A DNA stretch of 64,000 nucleotides. Source: Bacteroidota bacterium (lineage in GTDB: Bacteria > Bacteroidota > Bacteroidia > Chitinophagales > Chitinophagaceae). Every line of letters starts with the position of its first letter. Position 1 is the first letter of the stretch. A model generated the notes under the pieces. The model saw only the letters and a list, made by a program, of their open reading frames with translations. It made no database searches and had not been told where the DNA came from. Below, in pieces: positions 19,301-27,562 of the stretch. The DNA is taken from the NCBI GenBank assembly GCA_030706605.1, contig JAUZOE010000003.1, positions 62,001-126,000 of the forward strand. The letters are read 5' to 3'. Made by a program: the position numbers and the translations under genes.

Positions 19301-19797
19301 TCCACAAAGCGTGAAAGCAGTTCATCAACTTTTATAGTTTCTCCCTGTTTAAAAGAAATAATATTCTGGGATAATGTTTTTGATAACACCACTTTTTCAA
19401 AAATAGCTTCCGGATAGGTTACAATAACTTTCCTGTTGGCCCCTGTGCTAAGTTTTGTAAGCGCTTCTGTACGCAGCATCACATGGCTGCTGTTTAGTTG
19501 GTGGAAATTCTTTTTTGATTTGAAAGAAGAAGGAAAATAAAAAATATCCAATGCATTGGTAATATTTTCTATTGTATTATGAAAATAGGCGGCTTCTTCT
19601 GCATCTCTTAATATAATAAGATGGTTAAGTTGTGAAGTAACAGAATGATTAAAAACGGCTGAAAATATAAGTTGGGAAGCGCTTCCATGCAGACCGGAAA
19701 GATGGATATGCTGCGGTTCAGACAATAAGATTCTGTCCGCAATCGTAAAAATGCGGGAATCATCTGCATAACTACTCATCAACACATCCAGGTTCAT
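16378..19797 (-). CDS. mfd: Transcription-repair coupling factor Mfd
   Basis: DNA translocase that removes stalled RNA polymerase and recruits UvrA. 1139 residues, full length. Domains in order: UvrB-homology module (about 1-270), an acidic linker, CarD-like RNA polymerase interaction domain (GDYVTHIDHGVGVY near 450), RecG-like helicase with Walker A GDVGFGKTEVA (near 605) and DEEQ box, then the TRCF domain. The linker near residues 280-320 is rich in Glu/Lys and includes SGQKAAGSRQEEE, encoded by an unusually GC-rich short block. A TACCTTTG box lies 24 bases upstream on this strand. Confidence 0.97.
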   Translation of the reverse strand: MNLDVLMSSYADDSRIFTIADRILLSEPQHIHLSGLHGSASQLIFSAVFNHSVTSQLNHLIILRDAEEAAYFHNTIENITNALDIFYFPSSFKSKKNFHQLNSSHVMLRTEALTKLSTGANRKVIVTYPEAIFEKVVLSKTLSQNIISFKQGETIKVDELLSRFVDHGFSRSDFVYEPGQFAVRGGILDIYSYGNEKPYRIELFGNEIDSIRLFDPETQLSERKLQLVNIIPNVETQFDSGEKVSLLNFLPDNTVVWSEDWEFIKQVIEQEEEDLAIAISSQKNVFDSGQKAAGSRQEEEDELNEKKEVSEKDFVSASVLEKQLEQRHIIEFGNKTHFSRGNEIKFSIQQQPAFNRQFKLLIDNLKDYESRKYNIFIFAENPKQLERLHSIFRDLDSEINFVPIPVSIHEGFIDNDLKLVCYTDHEIFQRYHKYRVKQAFSKNKALTLKMLRELQPGDYVTHIDHGVGVYSGLEKIEANGVLQEAVRIVYKDKDLLYVNISSLHKISKYSGKEGTVPKMNKLGSDVWNKLKDKTKKQVKDIATDLIKLYAQRKSHKGFAHSPDNYMQTELEASFIYEDTPDQSKAVTDVKLDMEKPSPMDRLVCGDVGFGKTEVAIRAAFKTCLNGKQAAVLVPTTILAYQHYKTFSERLSDFPVIVDYINRFKTSKEKKETLLKLQEGKIDIIIGTHALLSKDVKFKDLGLMVIDEEQKFGVAAKEKLKQIRTTVDSLTLTATPIPRTLQFSLMGARDLSIINTPPPNRQPIQTEVHVFNQDFIRDAIYYEVERGGQVFFIHNRVHGLHEMKTLIQGLCPDLSIAYAHGQLEGDKLEETILDFMDRKYDVLICTNIIESGVDIPNVNTIMVNNAHHFGLSDLHQLRGRVGRSNKKAFCYLLAPPMSTLTADSRKRLTTLEQYSDLGSGFQIAMRDLDIRGAGNMLGGEQSGFIAEIGFEMYQKILDEAIRELKRKEFKELFKEEIQKQDDFVSDCTIDTDLEILIPDEYVESITERLSLYSRLDNCENEKDLEDLHKEMIDRFGAIPSRVEDLFKTVRCRKIAVQLGFEKMILKNENLKCFFVANPDSPYFRSKTFEGILEFIQTKTNKAKLKQVGRNGILIVHDIKTMKDLYDFLKQMDMNALPKGK

Positions 19798-19820
19798 TCA
19801 GCTACTTTTTCTAAAGGGTG

Positions 19821-19828
19821 CAAAGGTA
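19821..19828 (-). promoter_or_regulatory. -7 box for mfd
   Basis: On the minus strand the sequence reads TACCTTTG, an exact TAnnTTTG match, 23 bases before the mfd ATG. No clear TTTG was found at -33. It lies in the 191-base divergent gap shared with the reductase gene on the plus strand. Confidence 0.5.
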
Positions 19829-19988
19829 CTCTATGATTTTAAAATTTATAAAATGATTATAGCATCTCTTTAAAATCTTACTTTAATATTCAAAAAAATC
19901 TAGGAAATAATTTTTGAATAAACAGTTAGAAAATGATTTAATTTCCTATTTAGAAATATCATTTGTATTTTCCCATAAAATTTATTGA

Positions 19989-20738
19989 ATGGCTGCACAA
20001 CCCTGGCGTACAGGAACGATTATACGCATTGAAAATGAGACATATAATACAAAACGTTTTTTTATTAAAGTGAATGAACTGGAATCTTTTGATTTCAAAG
20101 CAGGACAATTTGTTACCCTTGATCTCCCTATTAATGAGCAGAAAAATAAAAGATGGCGCAGTTATTCAATTGCAAGCTGGCCTGATGGCTCAAATGTATT
20201 TGAATTATTAATTGTGCTGTTGGAAGATGGTGCAGGTACCACCTATTTATTCAATGAAGTACAGGCAGGAAGCGAACTTACTTTCAGAGGGCCACAAGGT
20301 GTATTTACACTACCCGAAAATATTGATAAAGATTTGTTTTTTATTTGCACCGGAACCGGGGTCGCACCTTTTAGAAGTATGTTGAACTACATGTACTTAC
20401 ATAGCATACCTCATAAAAATTTGTACCTGATATTTGGTTGCCGGACTCAAAAAGATCTTTTGTATCATGAAGAAATGAAAGCGCTCGAAAGCAAAATGAA
20501 AAATTTTACCTACCTGCCTACTCTTAGCCGCGAAGAGTGGGATGGCCATAAAGGTTATGTACACAGCCTTTATCAAGAAATTTGCAAAAAGAATAATGAA
20601 GGCTGTGAAGGATTGGAAAATCTAAGACCTGCCTCTTTTTATCTATGCGGTTGGAAAGCCATGGTCGATGATGCCCGTAAAAATGTTGCTGCTTTGGGTT
20701 ATGACAGAAAAGCGCTTCACCTCGAATTGTATGGATAA
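19989..20738 (+). CDS. Ferredoxin/flavodoxin-NADP reductase-like FAD oxidoreductase
   Basis: FNR-superfamily flavoprotein, 249 residues. The FAD-binding barrel has RWRSYSIAS (near 55), the RxYS motif that contacts FAD. The NAD(P) domain has GTGVAPFRS (near 125) and the C-terminal YLCGWKAMVDDA. It has no fused ferredoxin or globin domain, so the electron partner is unknown. It probably passes electrons between NAD(P)H and a ferredoxin or flavodoxin. It is alone on this strand, divergent from mfd. Confidence 0.85.
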   Translation: MAAQPWRTGTIIRIENETYNTKRFFIKVNELESFDFKAGQFVTLDLPINEQKNKRWRSYSIASWPDGSNVFELLIVLLEDGAGTTYLFNEVQAGSELTFRGPQGVFTLPENIDKDLFFICTGTGVAPFRSMLNYMYLHSIPHKNLYLIFGCRTQKDLLYHEEMKALESKMKNFTYLPTLSREEWDGHKGYVHSLYQEICKKNNEGCEGLENLRPASFYLCGWKAMVDDARKNVAALGYDRKALHLELYG

Positions 20739-20858
20739 GGTTTTTAAAAATTAAATCTTTAATATCTCTTTGGTGGTGTGCTTGGATTTTTTTGGAACTG
20801 GATTTAATTTTACAAAATATCGTTGTTGGTAAAATATTAAAACCTAAAAAGCAATTTT

Positions 20859-21050
20859 ATGAGAAACCCGCGCATCCGTTCAATTGTTATTTCATTAGTC
20901 ATAATTCTAATTTCTATTTACAATTTTTACAGATCAGGTAAGTCTGAGAACATAAAAGCCATTCAAATTATTAGCCTCATAATTTGCGGAATGGCAATCG
21001 GGATTTTTTTAATGAATCTTGTCGGATGGATAAGAAGAAGAAAAAATTGA
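20859..21050 (+). CDS. Small two-helix membrane protein, unknown function
   Basis: 63 residues with a basic N-terminus (MRNPRIRS), two hydrophobic helices (about 8-23 and 36-58) and a basic end (WIRRRKN). I do not recognise the family. The positive-inside pattern suggests both ends are cytoplasmic. It is preceded by a purine-rich stretch and lies 120 bases after the reductase, and may be an independent unit. The 99 bases that follow, before glyS, hold no clear gene. Confidence 0.6.
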   Translation: MRNPRIRSIVISLVIILISIYNFYRSGKSENIKAIQIISLIICGMAIGIFLMNLVGWIRRRKN

Positions 21051-21149
21051 TTTTTTTTATAGGATTTAGCAAACGAAAGTATAATTGCTTCATTGCAGGG
21101 CCCTGGCTATGGCTCATTTCGTAAGGACGGACTTTAGGCACTCCCAAAA

Positions 21150-22610
21150 CTAACTGATCTTTTTCGTCACCAAATTCTTCACATCTGCCAGCAAAATTCT
21201 TTCCTGGATCATTGTATCACGGTATCTTATTGTAACTGTATTATCTTCTTTTGTCTGGTGGTCTATAGTGACACAAAAAGGAGTTCCGATTGCATCCATT
21301 CTTCTGTAACGCTTTCCAATACTGTCTTTTTCTTCATAGAAAGTATAAAAGCTTTGCTTGCATTCGTTCATTAAGTTTTTTGCAATTTCAGGTAAGCCGT
21401 CCTTTTTTATCAAAGGAAGAATGGCCAATTTATACGGAGCAATTTTTGCAGGAATTTTTAAAACTACACGGCTGTCTTCTGTTCCATCTTCTTTTTTCCA
21501 TTTTTCTTCTGCATAAGACATCGATATAACTGTTAAGAATAGACGATCTAAGCCAACGGAAGTTTCCACTACATAAGGAATATAATTTCCGACAGGTTTA
21601 CCATCTTCTTTCAGTTCGTTATCAAAATATTGTAATTTCTTTTTGCTCAGTTCCTGGTGTTGTTTCAGATCAAAATCTGTACGTGAATGGATTCCTTCCA
21701 GTTCTTTAAAACCAAAAGGAAATTCAAATTCAATATCAACAGCGGCATTGGCATAATGCGCCAGTTTCACATGATCGTGATAGCGCAATTTTTCTGCAGG
21801 AATACCAAGGCTTTCGTGCCATTTCAATCTTTCAGTTTTCCAATAGTTATACCATTGCATTTCAGTGCCGGGCTTCACAAAAAACTGCATTTCCATTTGT
21901 TCAAATTCACGCATGCGGAAAATAAATTGCCTAGCTACAATTTCATTGCGAAATGCTTTACCGGTTTGTGCAATGCCAAAAGGGATTTTCATCCTGCCTG
22001 TTTTTTGCACATTCAAAAAATTGACAAAAATTCCCTGTGCGGTTTCGGGGCGCAAATAAATTTTATCCGCTTCCCCTGCCACGCTACCCAGTTGGGTATC
22101 AAACATTAGATTGAACTGGCGCACATCAGTCCAGTTGCAGGTACCACTAACTGCACACTTAATTTTATTATCTTCTATTAATTTTTTTAATCCTTCAAAA
22201 TCGTCTTTTGCGAGCAATTCTTCCATCGCTTTCAGTAAGGCAAACTCTTCCTCTTTTTTACCTTCGTGCGCCAGAATTTCTGCATGTGATTCTATCAGGT
22301 GATCTACACGATAGCGCTTTTGGCTATCTTTATTATCAATCATCGGATCGCTGAAATTATCAATATGCCCGCTTGCTTTCCAGGTAAGCGGATGCATAAA
22401 AATAGCAGCATCAATGCCCACAATATTTTCATGAAGTTGGGTCATGCTTTTCCACCAATAATCACGGATATTCTTTTTTAACTGGACGCCGTTTTGCCCA
22501 TAATCATATACCGCACTTAAGCCATCATAGATTTCGCTGGAAGGGAAAATATAGCCGTATTCTTTGCAATGCGCTATTATCTCACTAAAATTGTTGTTTT
22601 CGTTTGCCAT
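21150..22610 (-). CDS. glyS: Glycine-tRNA ligase (alpha2 type)
   Basis: Class II aminoacyl-tRNA synthetase that charges tRNA-Gly. 486 residues, the dimeric single-chain type used by Bacteroidota rather than the alpha2beta2 type. Motifs seen: ETAQGIF (near 180), the motif 2 region with FRNEIVARQF (near 217) and FEQMEMQFF, and the C-terminal anticodon-binding domain from about residue 390. A TATCTTTG box ends only 7 bases before the ATG, implying a leaderless or nearly leaderless mRNA. Confidence 0.96.
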   Translation of the reverse strand: MANENNNFSEIIAHCKEYGYIFPSSEIYDGLSAVYDYGQNGVQLKKNIRDYWWKSMTQLHENIVGIDAAIFMHPLTWKASGHIDNFSDPMIDNKDSQKRYRVDHLIESHAEILAHEGKKEEEFALLKAMEELLAKDDFEGLKKLIEDNKIKCAVSGTCNWTDVRQFNLMFDTQLGSVAGEADKIYLRPETAQGIFVNFLNVQKTGRMKIPFGIAQTGKAFRNEIVARQFIFRMREFEQMEMQFFVKPGTEMQWYNYWKTERLKWHESLGIPAEKLRYHDHVKLAHYANAAVDIEFEFPFGFKELEGIHSRTDFDLKQHQELSKKKLQYFDNELKEDGKPVGNYIPYVVETSVGLDRLFLTVISMSYAEEKWKKEDGTEDSRVVLKIPAKIAPYKLAILPLIKKDGLPEIAKNLMNECKQSFYTFYEEKDSIGKRYRRMDAIGTPFCVTIDHQTKEDNTVTIRYRDTMIQERILLADVKNLVTKKIS

Positions 22611-22617
22611 AAGGCGG

Positions 22618-22625
22618 CAAAGATA
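22618..22625 (-). promoter_or_regulatory. -7 box 7 bases before the glyS start (leaderless candidate)
   Basis: On the minus strand TATCTTTG is followed by seven bases and then ATG. With the usual 5-8 base distance from box to first transcribed base, the mRNA would begin at or next to the start codon. Confidence 0.5.
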
Positions 22626-22758
22626 ATAAGTCTATGATTTTGTCGGGACGTAAATAAAGTATTGGGTTTTAATTTTGAAATAATTTATCTACTTCTAGTG
22701 TAAAACAAAAATATACAGATGTAAGGATATTCAATATTAAGTTCAAATTTTTTTGCAT

Positions 22759-23097
22759 TCATTTCAACTTCTCATTCCCTTTATGCCTTTCCCCATCTCT
22801 CAAACTTTTCTTTTCAAAATTTTTTTTCAAAGCATCGGTAAGATCTACGCCGGTTTGGTTGGCCAGGCAAATCAATACCCAAAGTACATCAGCCATTTCA
22901 TCGCTTAGTTTCTTATTTTTTTCTTTCTCCTTAAAAGATTGTTCGCCATAAATTCTCACCATCAATCTTGAAAGTTCTCCCACTTCTTCCATTAAAATAC
23001 CAAGATTGGTAAGTTCACTAAAATATCGAACACCAATGGTTTTGATCCATTGATCTACTTTTTCCTGGGCTTCTTTTATTGTTATTGATTCACTCAT
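22759..23097 (-). CDS. MazG-like nucleotide pyrophosphohydrolase
   Basis: All-alpha NTP pyrophosphohydrolase (MazG/RS21-C6 type) that likely removes aberrant or excess nucleoside triphosphates. Using the start at 23097 (MSESITIKEA) gives 112 residues, the normal size; an upstream ATG at 23178 would overlap dtd and add a non-family extension, so I reject it. The metal-binding helix pair is visible as EEVGELSRL (near 37) and DEMADVLWVL (near 64), giving the ExxE and ExxD motifs. It lies 58 bases downstream of dtd on the same strand, so the two form a small quality-control operon. Confidence 0.88.
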   Translation of the reverse strand: MSESITIKEAQEKVDQWIKTIGVRYFSELTNLGILMEEVGELSRLMVRIYGEQSFKEKEKNKKLSDEMADVLWVLICLANQTGVDLTDALKKNFEKKSLRDGERHKGNEKLK

Positions 23098-23155
23098 TTT
23101 GTAAATTTTTTCTGTCTTATTTTGAAGTGTAACAAAGCCTCTTGGGGGTTGTTGT

Positions 23156-23608
23156 TCATTCTCTGTTCTTTGTATCAATCCAGATGGTTACCGGTCCGTC
23201 ATTTACCAATTCTACTTTCATATCGGCACCAAATTCCCCGGTAAATATATTTCTGCCAAGATCGGTAGCTAACTGAATAATCATTTTTTCATATAGCGGA
23301 ATGGCAATTTCTGCCTTACTTGCCTTCAAATAGGAAGGCCGGTTTCCTTTTTTTGCAGAAGCATGCAAAGTAAACTGGCTTACGGCCAGTATATCGCCAT
23401 TAATGTCCTTTACTGAAATGTCAGGTACTTTATTTTCATTATCAAAAATGCGCAGGTTAACGATTTTGTTGCTGAGCCATTTTATATCCTCTTCATTATC
23501 AGCATCTTCAATGCCAATAAAAACCAATAACCCATTTTTTATTTCAGATTTTATGGTGCCATTAATAGTTACATTTGCCCGTAATACCCGCTGGATCAAT
23601 GTTCGCAT
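23156..23608 (-). CDS. dtd: D-aminoacyl-tRNA deacylase
   Basis: Removes D-amino acids (and glycine mischarged on tRNA-Ala) from tRNA. 150 residues, full length. Family landmarks are the N-terminal MRTLIQRV, the catalytic SQFTLHA (near 78) and the cross-subunit NDGPVTIWID at the end (the Gly-cisPro motif is GP in this stretch). The MazG-like gene follows. The upstream 240-base gap to nrdJ is divergent. Confidence 0.95.
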   Translation of the reverse strand: MRTLIQRVLRANVTINGTIKSEIKNGLLVFIGIEDADNEEDIKWLSNKIVNLRIFDNENKVPDISVKDINGDILAVSQFTLHASAKKGNRPSYLKASKAEIAIPLYEKMIIQLATDLGRNIFTGEFGADMKVELVNDGPVTIWIDTKNRE

Positions 23609-23741
23609 CCTTTTTTTGTATTAATATATTTAAAAATGAATCATATCAAAAATTGAGCCTTCAGGAGGAAATATTTTTTTATTCCAGGCCTAAAAATCGC
23701 TTAACCCAATACCCTGCTGCTTTAACAAATTATTAAATTTC

Positions 23742-23750
23742 TTATCCACA
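23742..23750. promoter_or_regulatory. Perfect DnaA-box sequence before nrdJ
   Basis: TTATCCACA matches the E. coli consensus DnaA box exactly and lies 99 bases before the nrdJ start. In E. coli DnaA binds the nrdAB promoter. Only one box is seen here, so this is suggestive; a 9-mer can occur by chance in 64 kb. Confidence 0.3.
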
Positions 23751-23848
23751 GACTGTTAATATTTTGGACTATGTTTTGTGCAATAGAAAAAATATTTTCG
23801 TTGTCCCGCTTTACAATAATCAACTTTTAATAAAAATACTATAAGCCA

Positions 23849-26800
23849 ATGTCTTTAAATAAACAATCTGCCTCCGGCCTCCATTTCTCCCGGCAATTTA
23901 CAAAAGAAGGTGTAACTCCTTATGATATGTTTGAATATGATTACCGCACATCGGTCATAAAAAACACGACGGGTGAAGTTGTATTTCAAATGGATAATGT
24001 GGAAGTTCCCAGGCAATGGAGCCAGATAGCTACAGACATTTTAGCGCAAAAATATTTCCGTAAAGCAGGTGTACCCCAGGCAGACGGATCTACCGGAAGG
24101 GAAATCTCTGTAAAACAGGTGGCGCACCGGATGGCACATTGCTGGAGAGTTTGGGGGGAACGAAATAATTATTTTGCCTCGCAGGAAGATGCACAAATTT
24201 TTTATGAAGAATTAGTTTATGCTATTTTAAATCAATCCTGTGTACCTAATTCACCGCAATGGTTCAATACCGGTTTGCACGAGGTTTATGGTATTACCGG
24301 GAAACCTCAAGGGCATTACTATGTAGATGCCAATGATGGTGTTTTGAAAAAATCAACCTCAGCTTATGAACGCCCCCAACCTCATGCCTGTTTTATTTTA
24401 AGTGTTGAAGATGATTTGGTCAATGAAGGCGGTATTATGGATCTATGGGTTCGCGAAGCAAGGATATTCAAATATGGAAGTGGTGTAGGTACCAACTTTA
24501 GCAGCATACGTGGTGAAGGAGAAAAATTAAGTGGTGGTGGCACCTCCAGTGGATTAATGAGTTTCCTTAAAATCGGGGACAGAGCCGCCGGTGCTATTAA
24601 AAGCGGTGGTACTACCAGGCGTGCTGCCAAAATGGTTTGTCTTGATCTTGACCATCCTGAAATTGAAAAATTTGTAAACTGGAAAGTAGAAGAAGAAAAA
24701 AAAGTAGCGGTCTTGATCGCTGCAGGTTACCCCAGCGATTACGAAGGGGAAGCATACAAAACAGTCAGCGGCCAAAACAGTAATAATTCTGTTCGTATTC
24801 CTAATGAATTTTTTCGTGTACTTGAAGAAGATGGTGATTGGGAATTAAAAGCAAGAGGAGATGGCCATACCATGAAAAAGGTAAAAGCTAAAAAATTGTG
24901 GGATGATATAAATTATGCTGCATGGCGATGTGCAGATCCTGGTACGCAATACAATACGACTATCAATGAATGGCACACTTGCCCCGAAGGAGGACCTATC
25001 AGGGCCAGCAACCCATGTAGTGAATATATGTTCCTGGACAATACTGCCTGCAACCTGGCATCCGTAAACCTTCGCAAATTTTTTAATGAAGATGATAATT
25101 CATTTGATGTTCCCGGCTTTGAATATACGGTTCGTTTATGGACAACAGTGCTTGAAATTTCTGTGTTAATGGCACAGTTTCCCAGTAAAGAAGTAGCGCA
25201 ACTTAGCTATGATTACAGAACGCTTGGTTTGGGTTTTGCTAACCTGGGGAGTATGCTTATGGTAAGTGGCATTGCTTACGACAGCGATAAAGCCCGCGGC
25301 ATTACAGGGGCTATCAGTGCTATCATGACGGGAATTGCTTATAAAACTTCTGCGGAGCTGGCCAAACATCTTGGGGCTTTCAGCCGGTATGAAGAGAATA
25401 AAAAACATATGTTGCGTGTAATGCGTAACCACCGTGCTGCAGCCTATGATGCCATGGATGCTTATGAAGGCTTAGAAATAAAACCACAGGGTATTAATGC
25501 AAAATATTGCCCTGATTATTTATTAAAAGCTGCTACCAAAGCATGGGATGATGCAGTGATGATGGGAGAAGAATATGGCTATCGCAATGCACAAACCACG
25601 GTAATAGCGCCCACCGGCACCATCGGACTTGTGATGGATTGTGACACTACCGGAGTAGAGCCGGATTTTGCTTTGGTAAAATTTAAAAAGCTAAGTGGTG
25701 GTGGTTATTTTAAGATTATCAATCAAAGTGTACCACAGGCTTTACGCAATTTAAAATATGCAGAAAATGAGATTGAAGAAATTGTAAATTATGCCAAAGG
25801 GCACGCCTCTTTCAAAGGCGCTCCACATATTAATTCAGAGTCGCTTTTGCAAAAAGGATTTAATGTGGATGAAATTGAAAAATTAGAAGCAGCATTACCC
25901 ACCGCATTTGAAATTGGCTTTGTTTTCAATGCGTTTAATCTTGGCGAAGCATGTTTAGAACGCCTGGGATTTAAAGCAGAAGATTACAACAATTTTGAAT
26001 GGAATTTTCTTGAAGCATTAGGTTTTACCGAAGAACAGATTGAAGAAGCTAATGTTTATATCTGTGGAACAATGACGGTAGAAGGCGCGCCTTATTTAAA
26101 AGATGAACATTTATCAGTTTTTGATTGTGCCAATAAATGCGGAAACATCGGTAAAAGATATATTCATCATAGTGGTCACATACGCATGATGGCAGCAGCA
26201 CAACCATTCTTAAGCGGAGCTATTTCTAAAACGATTAATCTTCCTAACGAAGGAACCATTGAAGAAATTCCTGAAGCCTATCTCTTAAGCTGGCAGCTTG
26301 GACTAAAAGCGTGTGCGCTTTATCGTGATGGTTCTAAATTATCGCAACCATTGAGTAATAAGAGCGACAAAAAGAAGAAAGAAGCTGAAGCCGAATCTAC
26401 AGAAACGGGGTTGGAAAAGGATAAAAATGAAACTTCATTGGTGGATATGAGCCAACTTACGGTAGAAGACTTGCTTGAAGAAATGAATAAGCGTGTGCAA
26501 AGCAGTGCGGATACCGCATTGAAACGCCAGTTGGCTATGATTGTTGAACGCAGGGCGCTACCCCCAAAACGAAGAGGCTTTACCCAAAAAGCAAAAATAA
26601 ACGGGCAGGCATTGTTCCTGAGGACGGGCGAATATAATGATGGAACCTTAGGGGAAATATTCATTGACATGGCCAAAGAGGGAGCTACCATGCGCAGCAT
26701 GCTTAACTGTTTTGCCATTTCGATTTCTATCGGTCTTCAATATGGAGTGCCCCTTGAAGAATTTGTAGAGAAATTTGTTTTCACCAGGTTTGAACCATCA

Positions 26801-27211
26801 GGAATGGTGGAGCATCCCAATATTAAAACCACAACCTCTATTATAGATTTCATGTTCCGCTCCCTGGCTTATGAATACCTGGGTAGAAATGATTTGGTAC
26901 ATGTGTTAGATAAACCTGAAGTAGAAAATATGGGCAATGCCCCCTGGGATGAAGACACCCCTACTATCGGAGAACGTAAACCCGAATTAAGCGAAGTACG
27001 TGTAGTGGGTGCTTCCAATATGAAAGCACAAACGAAACCTTACCGGGCAGATTATCCTAAAAAGGTTGATCGTAGTTTAGATGCTGTAAATGCCGCGTCA
27101 AAAAATATGCAGAGTGATGCTCCGGCATGCAATACCTGCGGACATATTACCATCAGAAGCGGCACCTGCTATAAATGCCTAAACTGTGGTAACAGTATGG
27201 GATGTAGTTAA
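23849..27211 (+). CDS. nrdJ: Adenosylcobalamin-dependent ribonucleotide reductase (class II)
   Basis: Reduces ribonucleotides to deoxyribonucleotides using adenosylcobalamin, with or without oxygen. 1120 residues. Catalytic landmarks: HACFILS (first active cysteine, near 178), NPCSEYMFLDNTACNL (near 388, holding the NxCxE radical cysteine and glutamate), and APTGTIGLVMDCDTTG (near 588). The C-terminus has the TSCPD domain (about 905-1010) and a zinc-ribbon-like end with CNTC, CYKCLNC and a final GCS; these carry the re-reducing cysteines. I see no cobalamin riboswitch upstream. It is monocistronic, with a strong terminator 18 bases after the stop. Confidence 0.97.
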   Translation: MSLNKQSASGLHFSRQFTKEGVTPYDMFEYDYRTSVIKNTTGEVVFQMDNVEVPRQWSQIATDILAQKYFRKAGVPQADGSTGREISVKQVAHRMAHCWRVWGERNNYFASQEDAQIFYEELVYAILNQSCVPNSPQWFNTGLHEVYGITGKPQGHYYVDANDGVLKKSTSAYERPQPHACFILSVEDDLVNEGGIMDLWVREARIFKYGSGVGTNFSSIRGEGEKLSGGGTSSGLMSFLKIGDRAAGAIKSGGTTRRAAKMVCLDLDHPEIEKFVNWKVEEEKKVAVLIAAGYPSDYEGEAYKTVSGQNSNNSVRIPNEFFRVLEEDGDWELKARGDGHTMKKVKAKKLWDDINYAAWRCADPGTQYNTTINEWHTCPEGGPIRASNPCSEYMFLDNTACNLASVNLRKFFNEDDNSFDVPGFEYTVRLWTTVLEISVLMAQFPSKEVAQLSYDYRTLGLGFANLGSMLMVSGIAYDSDKARGITGAISAIMTGIAYKTSAELAKHLGAFSRYEENKKHMLRVMRNHRAAAYDAMDAYEGLEIKPQGINAKYCPDYLLKAATKAWDDAVMMGEEYGYRNAQTTVIAPTGTIGLVMDCDTTGVEPDFALVKFKKLSGGGYFKIINQSVPQALRNLKYAENEIEEIVNYAKGHASFKGAPHINSESLLQKGFNVDEIEKLEAALPTAFEIGFVFNAFNLGEACLERLGFKAEDYNNFEWNFLEALGFTEEQIEEANVYICGTMTVEGAPYLKDEHLSVFDCANKCGNIGKRYIHHSGHIRMMAAAQPFLSGAISKTINLPNEGTIEEIPEAYLLSWQLGLKACALYRDGSKLSQPLSNKSDKKKKEAEAESTETGLEKDKNETSLVDMSQLTVEDLLEEMNKRVQSSADTALKRQLAMIVERRALPPKRRGFTQKAKINGQALFLRTGEYNDGTLGEIFIDMAKEGATMRSMLNCFAISISIGLQYGVPLEEFVEKFVFTRFEPSGMVEHPNIKTTTSIIDFMFRSLAYEYLGRNDLVHVLDKPEVENMGNAPWDEDTPTIGERKPELSEVRVVGASNMKAQTKPYRADYPKKVDRSLDAVNAASKNMQSDAPACNTCGHITIRSGTCYKCLNCGNSMGCS

Positions 27212-27228
27212 AATATTCTAGCAAAAAT

Positions 27229-27269
27229 TGCCAAAAAAGCTGTCTCTAAAAGAGGTGGCTTTTTTGGCA
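27229..27269 (+). terminator. Intrinsic terminator of nrdJ
   Basis: A 12-bp perfect outer stem (TGCCAAAAAAGC / GCTTTTTTGGCA) encloses an inner 4-bp stem CTCT / AGAG. The T-run is within the 3' arm. It closes the nrdJ transcript just before the next promoter. Confidence 0.82.
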
Positions 27270-27313
27270 TAACTATTTCATAAATGTTAATTATTAATTT
27301 GCAACAAAAAAAA

Positions 27314-27345
27314 TTTGGCATATCATATTTTCTGACTCAACTTTG
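27314..27345 (+). promoter_or_regulatory. Candidate promoter of the SAM riboswitch transcript
   Basis: TTTG at 27314-27317, 20 bases, then CAACTTTG at 27338-27345 (one mismatch to TAnnTTTG). A start about 27351 would place the first base of the riboswitch P1 stem some 15 bases into the RNA. Confidence 0.45.
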
Positions 27346-27365
27346 CACCAGTTCTTTGTGATTCA

Positions 27366-27477
27366 CTTATCAAGAAAGGCAGAGGGAAATGGCCCTGTGA
27401 CGCCTTAGCAACCTAAAATGGTTTCAAAAACATTAAAAGGTGCTAACTCCATCCTGGTAATATCTGGGATAGATAAG
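27366..27477 (+). ncRNA. SAM-I (S-box) riboswitch
   Basis: The P1 stem is CTTATC (27366-27371) with GATAAG (27472-27477). Inside, the order of conserved blocks matches the S-box aptamer: an AAG kink-turn side, GAGGGA, GGCCC, the GA...CC turn, GCAACC, then GGTGCTAACTCC near 27438-27450. Binding of S-adenosylmethionine should shut off downstream expression. The target is homoserine dehydrogenase, which feeds methionine synthesis. The family match is by eye; a covariance-model search (RF00162) would settle it. Confidence 0.92.
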
Positions 27478-27530
27478 ACAGACTCAAGTTTTAATTAAAA
27501 ATCCATTGGTTTCTCCAATGAAAATATATT

Positions 27531-27562
27531 AACTCACCTGGTTCTGTCAGGTGAGTTTTTTT
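27531..27562 (+). terminator. Terminator of the SAM-I riboswitch expression platform
   Basis: Perfect 10-bp stem AACTCACCTG / CAGGTGAGTT, 7-base loop and a run of Ts. A smaller hairpin (27504-27520, CATTGG / CCAATG) lies between aptamer and terminator. The 3' arm contains AGGTGAG, a Shine-Dalgarno-like sequence 7 bases before an ATG at 27563, so the same hairpin could also block translation. Confidence 0.85.

Noticed and set aside
23098-23178. Longer start for the MazG-like gene
   Set aside because: The extension overlaps dtd and is not family-like; ATG at 23097 gives the normal length.
23609-23848. A cobalamin riboswitch before the B12-dependent reductase
   Set aside because: None of the conserved B12-box blocks is visible in the 240-base gap; only a DnaA-like box stands out.
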